From assembly GCA_011523445.1 (NCBI GenBank), contig WTGT01000308.1, forward strand, positions 1 through 32,611: 32,611 nucleotides of DNA, in the 5' to 3' direction. Source of the DNA: Paracoccaceae bacterium. Lineage in GTDB: Bacteria > Pseudomonadota > Alphaproteobacteria > Rhodobacterales > Rhodobacteraceae. The translations under genes were made by a program, and so were the position numbers. The notes beneath the pieces are model-generated. The model made no database searches, was not told where the DNA came from, and saw only the letters and a list, made by a program, of their open reading frames with translations. This document shows positions 1-8,171 of the stretch, piece by piece. Every line of letters starts with the position of its first letter. Positions within the stretch are counted from its first letter, which is position 1.

Positions 1-837
1 GCTAAGGGGATATCTGTACCGATCATTGTTTTCCCAAAAGGGGACCGATTTGTTTGTATTGATGGGAATACACGATTAACAGTATATAATGACCTTATTG
101 ATGAAAAGGCACCAGGAGACTGGAATACGATAAACTGTCTTGTTCTTGAGAATCCTGAGCAGCGTGAAATAGAAACTATTAGAGTTACTGCCCACTTGGT
201 TGGTGCACGCGAATGGCCAGCTTACGAAAAGGCCCGTTACCTGCACCACCTTAGAAACGTTCAATTCTTAGACTATAACGAGCTTATCGCAATTTGTGGT
301 GGCAACAGGAAAATAATAGAACAGCAAATCGACGCATTTCATGATATGAACAAGTATTATAGAGATGTAAGCAGCGACGATGCCTTCCAAGTTGATAGAT
401 TTAGCGGCTTTGTTGAGTTGCAGAAAAAAAATATAAAGGATGCAATATTTAAGGCAGACCTTGATTTATACGACTTTGGAAAATGGATTCGCAATGGTCA
501 AATTTATAAACTCGCTGATGTCAGAAAATTACCTTCGGTATTGGCTGATGAAGAAGCAAAATACACATTTATAAATGGTGGTATCCGGTCAATTGAAGAT
601 GCCATCTCGATTGTTGAAGAAAATCGAAAGAAAGATACAAAGACACCAGTAGAAAAAACTACAGTAGCAAAAGCCAGTATGTCTTTATTGGCTCAAGCTT
701 TGCTTGAAAAGGTTAAGACTTTACCAAGAGAGGATTTTGTTGCATTGAGAGATAGGAATTATGAATCTGCTGAACAGGATATAGAACTGTTAAATGATTT
801 GACTGAGAACCTTCTTGATCTACTGCAGGATGTCTGA
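1..837 (+). CDS. ParB/Srx-fold domain protein, 5' truncated by window edge
   Basis: The reading frame is open from the first base, so the start lies upstream and 278 residues are visible. Residues 20-26 (DGNTRLT) match the GNxR-type motif of the ParB N-terminal (ParB/sulfiredoxin) fold, preceded by a VPIIVF strand typical of that domain. A helical segment follows (EWPAYEKARYLHHL, then a possible helix-turn-helix to about residue 125), and the C-terminal half is charged and helical. Members of this fold bind or hydrolyse nucleotides or cut DNA; several act in plasmid partition, phage biology or DNA modification. Which applies here cannot be told. The stop overlaps the next gene by 8 bases (ATGTCTGA), so translation is probably coupled. 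It resembles the second ParB-like gene at 2762. The domain call is solid; the function is unknown. Confidence 0.8.
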   Translation, partial: AKGISVPIIVFPKGDRFVCIDGNTRLTVYNDLIDEKAPGDWNTINCLVLENPEQREIETIRVTAHLVGAREWPAYEKARYLHHLRNVQFLDYNELIAICGGNRKIIEQQIDAFHDMNKYYRDVSSDDAFQVDRFSGFVELQKKNIKDAIFKADLDLYDFGKWIRNGQIYKLADVRKLPSVLADEEAKYTFINGGIRSIEDAISIVEENRKKDTKTPVEKTTVAKASMSLLAQALLEKVKTLPREDFVALRDRNYESAEQDIELLNDLTENLLDLLQDV

Positions 838-1282
838 AAGTGCAGCCCACCGAAAATTGGTGGTTGAAACCTCGAATGCAATTAAACGTCTCTATTCGGG
901 AATACATGTTACGATAGATATTAGTGAAAAACCAGGTGATCCCGTACCCACAATAATTGGTGGCTATCGTCCAGACATAGTTGGAAGATGTACTGACCCA
1001 AGAATTCACCTCATTATTGCCGAGGCAAAGATAGGTGGTGATGTGAAACGTCATCATACTTTATGTCAGATAAATGCGTTTATAGGATATCTTGAGTCAA
1101 TGAAATCTGCTGATGGTACATTCATTTTGGCTGTTGAGGGGAATATTAGTGATTACTCAAGAACATTACTAAATCTGAATTACAGGCAAAGAGTTACGGA
1201 AAATATACATATCAAACTGTTTGATGGGCTGGACTTTTGGAGCCTAGGGTCATCTGGAGAAACAATATGGCGTTTATCCTAA
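830..1282 (+). CDS. Small PD-(D/E)XK nuclease-like protein
   Basis: The protein has 150 residues from the ATG at 830; an in-frame TTG at 815 is also possible, but the ATG overlaps the upstream stop in the usual coupled way. I do not recognise a named family. The visible pattern fits a PD-(D/E)XK nuclease core: P48-D49 in a strand-like segment (GYRPDIVGR), then E65-A-K67 ending a hydrophobic strand (HLIIAEAK), then Q80 in the following helix, where many RecB-like members carry a conserved glutamine. It has no other domain, so DNA targeting would need a partner. The obvious candidate is the SNF2 helicase whose start lies within its last codons (16-base overlap). The nuclease assignment is motif-based inference; the gene itself is secure from frame, overlap and packing. 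Confidence 0.72.
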   Translation: MSESAAHRKLVVETSNAIKRLYSGIHVTIDISEKPGDPVPTIIGGYRPDIVGRCTDPRIHLIIAEAKIGGDVKRHHTLCQINAFIGYLESMKSADGTFILAVEGNISDYSRTLLNLNYRQRVTENIHIKLFDGLDFWSLGSSGETIWRLS

Positions 1283-2733
1283 GACGGCGACCTGCTCTTT
1301 CAACAAAGCATCAAGCATATGCTTATCAAGTTGATGCCATTCGGTTAGTCAAAGATCTTACCTATGCTGCAATCTTTCATGAACAAGGGCTTGGAAAAAC
1401 AAAAATTGCGATAGACCTTTCTCTATTATGGCTTGAGAATGATATCGTGGACACTGTGTTCATTGTCACAAAGAAGTCGCTAGTTGAAAATTGGAGAAAT
1501 GAAGTAAAAGGACACTCACATATTACTCCTCATATTTTATCAGGAAATAGAGCGCAAAACAGTACATCCCTGAATTCACCAGTACTTATATACATTACCA
1601 ATTATGAAACGATAGCGGCAAATGTAAAACTAATTAAATTATTTTTACAGACCTGTCGTGTTGGTTGTATTTTGGATGAAAGCCAAAAGATTAAAAATCC
1701 GGATGCTAACCTGACTAAGACATTTCACGAGATTGCATCGTTTTTCGATCGACGAATAATTATGACAGGTACCCCAGCTGCGAATCGGCCATATGATATC
1801 TGGGCCCAGATTAAGTTTCTTGATAATGGGGAATCTCTTGGGGGAAACTTTGATACGTTCAGGCAAGAAATGGATTTACCAAAAAACACTGGTAAATCAA
1901 ATGATTACATGAGACGTTTAACTACAATACACAAAAGAATTACACCGTTTACTGTTCGTGAAACCAAAGATACTGCTGGAATTCACTTACCTAATAAAAC
2001 TATTTTTAATCGCTATGTTAAGTTACCTAGTTGGCAGATGGACAGGTATGAAACATATCGGGACGAGTTAGCCTATGAATATAAAATAGAGGGTATTATC
2101 GAAACAGACAAAGTAGATAGCATTCTAAAAAGACTCTTGCGGTTGGTTCAATGTGCATCGAATCCAGGTCTCATTGACGGTAATTATTCACTTGAGCCAG
2201 CTAAATTACCAGTACTAATTGACATGTGCCGTGAGTTCACTAGTGTATCGAAAGTAATCGTTTGGACAGGATTTATAGAAAACGTTGAGTGGCTTTCCAA
2301 AAAACTAAAGGAATTCGACCCTGTGATCATTCATGGGAGCCTTCCTATGCAACATAGAAATGAGTCAGTAAGAAAGTTTATCAATGCGTCGAATCTTGTG
2401 CTTATAGCTACACCTGGTGCAGCAAAAGAGGGCCTAACACTAACAGTAGCAAATCATGCAATATTTTTTGACCGTAGCTTCAGCCTTGATGACTATCTCC
2501 AAGCTCAGGACCGTATACACCGAATATCCCAAACGAAGGATTGTTTTATACACAACTTGATTGCAAATGACACTATCGACGAGTGGGTAGATGTTTTGCT
2601 AACAGCTAAATACAGAGCAGCACAACTCGCTCAAGGGGATATTGATGCTTCAACTTTCAGGGACACCTTCCGTACAGATGTTTCTGAGGTTCTTCAAAGC
2701 GTTTTATTTCCGCAAGGGTCTAACGAACAATAA
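1267..2733 (+). CDS. SNF2-family (SF2) helicase/DNA translocase
   Basis: The ATG at 1267 is chosen over the TTG at 1237 because GGAG lies 7 bases upstream; this gives 488 residues. SF2 motifs are in order: Walker A QGLGKT (40-45), DESQ in the Walker B position (137-140), TGTP motif III (167-170), an HG motif in the second RecA lobe (356-357), and motif V-VI ATPGAAKEGL (381-390) to QAQDRIHRISQ (412-422). The last, with its R-x-x-R arginine finger region, is diagnostic of SNF2 proteins. The size is close to the minimal two-lobe motor, with no fused nuclease or methylase. SNF2 enzymes move along double-stranded DNA and remodel DNA-protein complexes. The overlap with the upstream nuclease-like gene suggests the two work together, as a motor and a cutter. 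Confidence 0.93.
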   Translation: MAFILRRRPALSTKHQAYAYQVDAIRLVKDLTYAAIFHEQGLGKTKIAIDLSLLWLENDIVDTVFIVTKKSLVENWRNEVKGHSHITPHILSGNRAQNSTSLNSPVLIYITNYETIAANVKLIKLFLQTCRVGCILDESQKIKNPDANLTKTFHEIASFFDRRIIMTGTPAANRPYDIWAQIKFLDNGESLGGNFDTFRQEMDLPKNTGKSNDYMRRLTTIHKRITPFTVRETKDTAGIHLPNKTIFNRYVKLPSWQMDRYETYRDELAYEYKIEGIIETDKVDSILKRLLRLVQCASNPGLIDGNYSLEPAKLPVLIDMCREFTSVSKVIVWTGFIENVEWLSKKLKEFDPVIIHGSLPMQHRNESVRKFINASNLVLIATPGAAKEGLTLTVANHAIFFDRSFSLDDYLQAQDRIHRISQTKDCFIHNLIANDTIDEWVDVLLTAKYRAAQLAQGDIDASTFRDTFRTDVSEVLQSVLFPQGSNEQ

Positions 2734-2761
2734 ATTTCCTGAATAACAAGGGTAAACCGAT

Positions 2762-3778
2762 ATGACCAATAATGTAAACACCATAGCTATATTGGGGGAG
2801 GATATATCCACAACTCAAGAGCAATTACCAATCGAAAAACTTAAATTTCTACCTGATAATCCGCGCGTATATGCAGTTATTCGGGAAATGGAGGATTTCG
2901 ACCAACTTACACCGGATGAGAAACAGATTCGAATTTACGATTGTCTACTCAATGAGCCAAGCGTTAAAAAACTAATACCTGAGATTAAAAGAGACCGTGG
3001 TCTACAAGAACCCATAATTGTTCGGTGGGACACTCAGGAAGTAATTGAAGGAAATTCTCGCCTAGCAGTCTATCGAAAGCTTAATTATGATGAACCTGAT
3101 AACGATGCATGGAAAGAAATTCGCTGCCAGGTCGTTACAAAACTCACCGATGATCAACAGACCCGAATTCTAGGTCAAATACATCTCCATGGTAAAACCG
3201 AATGGTCACCATACGCCAAGGCATTATATTGTTATCGTTGGGTAGTTGAGCAGGGTAAGAAGTCTGAAACTTTATCAAAGATAGCAGGTTTTTCAAAACA
3301 AGAAATAAATAAAAATGTTTCTATTATAGAACTCATGACTCAAAATAATGAATTCAATCATTCGAGATATAGTTATTACGATGTTCTGGTCCGTAATAGG
3401 ACGATATCTACTAAAATCAATGAAAATGGAGCTCTAAAAAAGGAAATTCTAACAAGGATTAAGACTGAAGAATTCACTGCTCAAGAATTACGTGATAAAT
3501 TGCCAACAATTATAAAAAAACCAAGAATTCTTAAAAAATTTCAAAATGGAGATGTCTTGTTAAATGAGGCGTTTGATCGTGCCAAGATTAGCGGAGCCGA
3601 ACGCAAACTTAAAAAAATTCGTCAAGACCTTGATGATATTGAAAAGGATGACATCATTTCACTGGAAAGGTCTGAAGCAAAAGCAATGAAATATGAAATT
3701 AGTAAAATCAGTAACAGGCTAAAAAGGGTCTCTGAAATGGTTGAAAAGTGTCTTCAAATTACTACCCCGTTTTCTTGA
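2762..3778 (+). CDS. ParB/Srx-fold domain protein (second copy)
   Basis: The protein has 338 residues and starts 28 bases after the helicase, with an AAGGG ribosome site upstream. The N-terminal region shows ParB-type features: LPIEKLKFLPDNPR (22-35), EPIIVRW (83-89) and EGNSRLAVYR (96-105). A helical EWSPYAKALYCYRW segment (147-160) and a probable helix-turn-helix (about 168-190) follow. The C-terminal third is rich in lysine and glutamate and probably helical. The fold order and the EW-x-x-Y-x-K-A segment match the truncated gene at the left edge, so the two look like diverged paralogues. Biochemistry within the fold varies (CTPase clamp, nuclease, kinase, DNA-modification partner), so I give only the domain. 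Co-location with a nuclease, a translocase and a radical SAM enzyme suggests DNA recognition or processing. Confidence 0.85.
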   Translation: MTNNVNTIAILGEDISTTQEQLPIEKLKFLPDNPRVYAVIREMEDFDQLTPDEKQIRIYDCLLNEPSVKKLIPEIKRDRGLQEPIIVRWDTQEVIEGNSRLAVYRKLNYDEPDNDAWKEIRCQVVTKLTDDQQTRILGQIHLHGKTEWSPYAKALYCYRWVVEQGKKSETLSKIAGFSKQEINKNVSIIELMTQNNEFNHSRYSYYDVLVRNRTISTKINENGALKKEILTRIKTEEFTAQELRDKLPTIIKKPRILKKFQNGDVLLNEAFDRAKISGAERKLKKIRQDLDDIEKDDIISLERSEAKAMKYEISKISNRLKRVSEMVEKCLQITTPFS

Positions 3779-3793
3779 CCAATATATTTTACT

Positions 3794-5446
3794 ATGAAAA
3801 AGAAAAAAGTACTACTGATTGAACCTGGATATAGTAATAAATATCCTCCTCTGGGTCTAATGAAGCTAGCTTCATACCATAAAGCTCGTGGTGATTATGT
3901 AAAATTTTATAAAGTAGGATTCGACTGTAACATAGGAATTTCATCACTCGTCGAATCCGCATGGGACAGGGTCTATGTCACAACGCTTTTCAGTTTTGAA
4001 TGGAAGCGGACTGCAGAGGCAATAGATTTAGCAATACAGATTGCAGGGATGCAACAGGAGCGGGTTTTCGTTGGTGGAATCGCAGCTTCTCTAATGCACG
4101 ATGAGTACCAGAATGAACCTCGTTGGGCTGGAGTTCGTTTTATCAAGGGTCTCCTATTGGGTCCTCCAGCAATAGCTTTGAAACTTTCAAAAGAAGATTA
4201 CGAATTCGGATCAGATGACCTGAATGGACGTCCAATTGAAGAATGCATACCTGATTACGATATTCTATCAGACATCAATTACACTTACCCCGTACGAGAT
4301 GCTTATTTCGGATACGCATCAAGAGGGTGTGTCCGAAAATGTGCATTTTGTGGAGTTCCCAAGCTTGAAGGTCCACAGAGGGAAATGCCACCCTTGACCG
4401 ACCTCGTCAAAGGTGTTGATTCCGTGCATGGTGTCAAGAAGGACATGGTACTGATGGACAACAATATCACTGCCTCTGCCAGATACAAGGATGTAATTGC
4501 AGAACTTAGGGACTTGGGATTCGAATCAGGAGCTAAAATATCCCGTTCTAATGGTAGAAAAGAAAAAAGAAGAGTTGATTTCAACCAAGGAGTAGACGCA
4601 CGCATCCTTGCCAAATCACCAATGTATCTTAGGGAAATGTCTACAATTTGTATAAGTCCCCTGCGTATTGCATTTGATCATATAGGTGTACGGAAGGTCT
4701 ATGAAGTGGCAATCAGAATGGCAGCAGACAACGATATTACGTCATTGTCTAATTATATGCTTTACAATTTTATGGACTCCCCAAGTGACCTGTACGAACG
4801 GATGCGTCTAAATATCTCCCTTAACGAGGAATTGAGTATCAGAATCTGGTCGTTTCCGATGCGGTATCAACCTGTGACCTTGAAGGAAAGAACCCATATA
4901 GGAAAGTTCTGGAATCGCTATTATTTAAGATCGTTTCAGATCATGCTTCAGGCAACCCATGGTGTGGTAAGCGGCAACCCATCATTCTTCATGAGGGCAT
5001 ACGGGGAAAACAAATATGAATTTGAAAATCTTCTCAGCATGCCCCATGCATTTATTTTCCATCGGGACCATTACGAATTTGGGGATGGCAGACCAGTTCT
5101 AGAAGAATATTTTGAGTATCGGAATAAATTGTCTGAAAGCCAAGAAAAGGAAATGATTAGTCACTTAGCAGGGCCGGATATCGCAATTCCTAGGATTCCC
5201 AGGAACCACTTTGCAGAGTTGATAGGTGACGGAACCATAGACAAAACCATACGCAATGTCTTAAGGTTTCATACACTTGACACAAGGCATCGCTTAGATT
5301 CAAAGGAGACGAATACTCTACCTGAATTTTCGCACATTAACCCAGACATGGTAATGCCTAACGAGGATGAACATGTGGAAGATGCTGGCCTGTACGATGT
5401 TGATGCAACACAACAAGAAAAAGGTGACCAACTTGTCAGCGTTTAA
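3794..5446 (+). CDS. Radical SAM protein with cobalamin-domain-like N-terminus
   Basis: The protein has 550 residues and starts 15 bases after the ParB-like gene. The [4Fe-4S] triad is C179-x3-C183-x2-C186 (RGCVRKCAFC), the radical SAM signature. The first ~170 residues resemble the B12-binding-type domain of many such enzymes (KVLLIEPGYSNKYPPLGL near the start), but I see no DxHxxG cobalamin-ligand motif, so cobalamin may not be bound or may bind base-off. Residues after about 190 hold the rest of the barrel (NNITAS, FNQGVDAR near 220-270); the last ~130 residues are acidic and unfamiliar. Radical SAM enzymes methylate, insert sulfur, or rearrange inert carbons. The context makes a nucleic-acid or nucleotide substrate plausible, which is inference. 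The core call is firm; substrate unknown. Confidence 0.88.
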   Translation: MKKKKVLLIEPGYSNKYPPLGLMKLASYHKARGDYVKFYKVGFDCNIGISSLVESAWDRVYVTTLFSFEWKRTAEAIDLAIQIAGMQQERVFVGGIAASLMHDEYQNEPRWAGVRFIKGLLLGPPAIALKLSKEDYEFGSDDLNGRPIEECIPDYDILSDINYTYPVRDAYFGYASRGCVRKCAFCGVPKLEGPQREMPPLTDLVKGVDSVHGVKKDMVLMDNNITASARYKDVIAELRDLGFESGAKISRSNGRKEKRRVDFNQGVDARILAKSPMYLREMSTICISPLRIAFDHIGVRKVYEVAIRMAADNDITSLSNYMLYNFMDSPSDLYERMRLNISLNEELSIRIWSFPMRYQPVTLKERTHIGKFWNRYYLRSFQIMLQATHGVVSGNPSFFMRAYGENKYEFENLLSMPHAFIFHRDHYEFGDGRPVLEEYFEYRNKLSESQEKEMISHLAGPDIAIPRIPRNHFAELIGDGTIDKTIRNVLRFHTLDTRHRLDSKETNTLPEFSHINPDMVMPNEDEHVEDAGLYDVDATQQEKGDQLVSV

Positions 5447-5466
5447 GACTATACCAAGGAGCTGCA

Positions 5467-6942
5467 ATGAAAAAAAAGACTGAACCAGAGTCTCTAGTGG
5501 GGGCAGATATTCTGAATCTTGTTACAACCGGTATGTATCATACTCCACTTGCAGTATATCGTGAATATATTCAGAATTCTGCAGATGCCATTGAGCGATC
5601 AAGATGGCCAGATCAAGGGAGAGTTGATATCTCAATTAGTTCAGGTAAGAGAATTGTAAAAATCAGGGACAATGGTCCTGGGCTCTCACCTTCTCTAGCA
5701 AAAAGGAATCTGATACCAATCGCAAGGAGCTCAAAAAAACAGGGGGTAGATCGTGGATTTAGAGGGATTGGACGACTTTCAGGGCTAGCTTTCGCTGACA
5801 GAATCAAATTCAGGACTAGGAGTAATAAATCACAGCCTGTAACAGAAATCTCCTGGGATGGAAAATCTCTTCGTGCCAATACAGATTCATATATGAGTCC
5901 TGAACAGATCATCAATAATTGCGTAAAGATTTCGAAAATAGAGGGTTGTGATTGGCCCGATAATTTTTTCGAAGTAATAATTGAAGATGTATCCCGATAT
6001 GCAGCTGACAAAATACTTAACCGTGAGGCGGTTCGGAGATATATCGGAGAGATTGGGCCAGTACCCATGTCAGAATCTTATCCATTTTCAAAGGAAGTAG
6101 AGGCGATTGTTTCAAACGAAAAAAAAATGCTAACACTGGAAGTGATTCTGGATGATGAAGAGCCAATCCGACGCATGCATGAATCTGAACTTATATTTTC
6201 TCAACATCGAAAGGATACATATAAGGAAATACAACAATTGAAAATTCCAGCTATCGACGGTGAAAATTACGCTGCGGTAGGATGGATCGCACATACTTCT
6301 TATCTAGGTGCTGTTCCTAAAAGTCTCGGAGTACGAGGAATCCGACTAAGATCAGGAAATATTCAAATTGGTGATGAAGATGTACTTGATCCATTTTTTA
6401 AGGAAGAGCGTTTCAACAGATGGTGCGTTGGTGAATTGCATATCATTGATGAACGAATTAATCCAAATGGCCGCAGGGATTATTTCGACCCCAGCCCACA
6501 CCTAAGACATATAGAAAATCACATCCAATCTATCATTAATGGAGTTGTGAAAAGATGTAGAACAGCTTCATCAAATCGGGTTCAGTCTAGGAAGGTAATA
6601 ACGGTATTGGAACACATGGATAGCGCATATAGTCTTGCAGGGTCAGGATATCTGAAAGCTGTAGATTCGAAAGCTCTCATAGCTGAAGCACTTCTGAGGG
6701 TTAAAGAACTTGAACACGATTTAAGCGAAGATAACCTAAATTGTCATCAAGAAAAAACTAAACTTATTGAACTTAAGAAAAAGCTGAATGGGTTCAAACC
6801 AAAAAGAGGCCGTCCCCATCTTGAAAACATAAGTAGTGGAGAAGTTGCAACTTATCAGAGAGTATTTAGAGCACTTACAGAGCTATGCAATTCACCTGCC
6901 ATGGCAAAGGAGATGATTGAGGGGGTATTAAAATCCGCATAA
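5467..6942 (+). CDS. GHKL (HSP90-like) ATPase-domain protein
   Basis: The protein has 491 residues; its ATG is preceded by a strong AAGGAG site at 5456-5461, 20 bases after the radical SAM gene. The Bergerat ATP-binding fold is clear: N-box E33..N37..D40 (YREYIQNSADAIE), G1 box DNGPG (68-72), and G2 box GFRGIG (97-102). This resembles HSP90/MutL/MORC-type ATPases, not a histidine kinase. The C-terminal ~120 residues are helical (KVKELEHDL, KLIELKKKL) and may form a coiled coil for dimerisation. Such ATPases recur in bacterial defence loci as ATP-driven clamps or chaperones. It is the last gene of the block; a 192-base gap and a change of gene type follow. The exact role is unknown, and no nuclease or TIR domain is visible in it. 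Confidence 0.9.
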   Translation: MKKKTEPESLVGADILNLVTTGMYHTPLAVYREYIQNSADAIERSRWPDQGRVDISISSGKRIVKIRDNGPGLSPSLAKRNLIPIARSSKKQGVDRGFRGIGRLSGLAFADRIKFRTRSNKSQPVTEISWDGKSLRANTDSYMSPEQIINNCVKISKIEGCDWPDNFFEVIIEDVSRYAADKILNREAVRRYIGEIGPVPMSESYPFSKEVEAIVSNEKKMLTLEVILDDEEPIRRMHESELIFSQHRKDTYKEIQQLKIPAIDGENYAAVGWIAHTSYLGAVPKSLGVRGIRLRSGNIQIGDEDVLDPFFKEERFNRWCVGELHIIDERINPNGRRDYFDPSPHLRHIENHIQSIINGVVKRCRTASSNRVQSRKVITVLEHMDSAYSLAGSGYLKAVDSKALIAEALLRVKELEHDLSEDNLNCHQEKTKLIELKKKLNGFKPKRGRPHLENISSGEVATYQRVFRALTELCNSPAMAKEMIEGVLKSA

Positions 6943-6971
6943 TATAAACTGTAGCAAAATTTGGTTCTGAA

Positions 6972-7007
6972 GGGTTTAGGCAAAATTAATATTTAACTAC
7001 TAAACCC
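6972..7007. repeat. Inverted repeat at the right end of the accessory block
   Basis: GGGTTTAG at 6972-6979 and CTAAACCC at 7000-7007 are perfect complements of 8 bases around an AT-rich 20-base loop. The repeat sits 29 bases after the GHKL ATPase stop. No U-tract follows, so it is a poor intrinsic terminator; it could aid termination, stabilise the 3' end, or be an operator. The rest of the 192-base gap (6943-7134) holds no gene I can support. Confidence 0.45.
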
Positions 7008-7065
7008 AGTTCGTGGTGTAAATTTAGCATCAATTTTCCGAAAACATTTTTAGTGGGGCAAAACC

Positions 7066-7071
7066 TATAAT
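7066..7071 (+). promoter_or_regulatory. Possible -10 box upstream of the ureohydrolase gene
   Basis: A perfect TATAAT lies 63 bases before the chosen start at 7135. No good -35 box lies 16-18 bases upstream (the sequence there is AACATT-like), so this is only a candidate. A promoter is expected here because the upstream block ends and a different gene set begins. Confidence 0.3.
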
Positions 7072-7134
7072 TGTTTCGTTTTACGGATAATTGATTCCTG
7101 GTGTTGATGGTATTTGGAGTTGATTGGAGTAATT

Positions 7135-8136
7135 ATGAATTCGAACACACAGAATCAGAAAGAAGTACAAAAAAAGTTTGTTCGGGGTTTGTACTGGGCA
7201 GGTATACCTACCCTGTTCAAATGTGATTACCAGGATACTCCTGAAAACTGTGATATAGTACTTGTTGGTATTCCACACTCGACCGGCAATGGAACAACAC
7301 TTCGGGATCAGCATATGGGACCAAGAGCAGTTAGGGATGTATCAGGCCTTGGACGCAGGGTTCATCTTGACTTTCAGCTTGATCCCTGGGAAAAATGCAG
7401 AATTGCTGATATCGGTGATGTTCCTTTGCTTGAAGGGAACAACAATGAGGCTTCAATCGACCATATAACTGAATTCTTCAGGATAGTAGACAAGGCCGGA
7501 GCCAAGCCAGTTTCCATTGGTGGAGACCACTCGATTACCGGAGGAACTGTTAGGGCCTTGGGAGGGAAGGGTTCCAATTTATCCGGTGGTGAGACTATTG
7601 CTCTGCTTCACATTGATGCCCACACCGATACGTTTCTCCATCTCGAGCATTTTCTGGGGGCCAGAAAATCCGCTGCCCATTGGGGTGCCCAACTTGTAAC
7701 GGAAGGGTATGTCGATGCCCACAGTTCAACTCAAATTGGTATAAGAGGCAATCCAAGGGCACTGGATTGGTATGAGCCAAGCCTTCAACTGGGTTATGAG
7801 TTAATCACCAAAAAGCAATATGATTTGCTAGGAGAGGACTCGGTCAACGAGATAATCAGAAAACGGATAGGTGATAAACCTGTATACATTACGTTTGATT
7901 TAGATAGCCTAGACGTATCAATCGCTCCCGGGGTCGCAAATCTGGAACCGGGAGAGCCCGGGTTCAACTTAAAACAGGCCATCGGTATCCTCAGATCAGT
8001 CCGTGGGTTGAACATAATTGGCGGAGATGTGGTCTGTCTGATGCCAACGGCGGATAATCCTAACAAAATTACCGCCATGGTGGCGACAAGTATAATGTTT
8101 GAAATAATTTCCCTTATTGCTGATTCCCATCAGTAA
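7135..8136 (+). CDS. Agmatinase-family ureohydrolase
   Basis: The protein has 333 residues from the ATG at 7135, which has GGAG 6 bases upstream; a TTG at 7114 is less likely. It is a binuclear manganese enzyme hydrolysing a guanidino group to an amine plus urea. Metal-ligand motifs are present: GGDHS (H132), DAHTD (D161, H163, D165) and FDLDSLD (D255, D257). In agmatinase the last motif usually ends in DP; here it reads DVSIAPG. The loop that usually carries SHGT reads AAHWGAQ. These changes leave the substrate open: agmatine, guanidinobutyrate, guanidinopropionate or guanidine. It lies 35 bases before mutS on the same strand, and transcription may run through. Family membership is firm; calling it speB would over-claim. 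Confidence 0.88.
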   Translation: MNSNTQNQKEVQKKFVRGLYWAGIPTLFKCDYQDTPENCDIVLVGIPHSTGNGTTLRDQHMGPRAVRDVSGLGRRVHLDFQLDPWEKCRIADIGDVPLLEGNNNEASIDHITEFFRIVDKAGAKPVSIGGDHSITGGTVRALGGKGSNLSGGETIALLHIDAHTDTFLHLEHFLGARKSAAHWGAQLVTEGYVDAHSSTQIGIRGNPRALDWYEPSLQLGYELITKKQYDLLGEDSVNEIIRKRIGDKPVYITFDLDSLDVSIAPGVANLEPGEPGFNLKQAIGILRSVRGLNIIGGDVVCLMPTADNPNKITAMVATSIMFEIISLIADSHQ

Positions 8137-8171
8137 GGTTTCCCAAAGAAAATCTGAGTTCATGTAAAAGA

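Noticed and set aside
713..1057. Open frame on the - strand across the ParB/nuclease junction
   Set aside because: It lies antisense to two genes with recognisable motifs, and its translation shows no family features.
1..7134. Prophage, integrase, transposase or tRNA attachment site near the island
   Set aside because: I saw none on either strand; transfer is suggested only by gene content and somewhat AT-richer coding.
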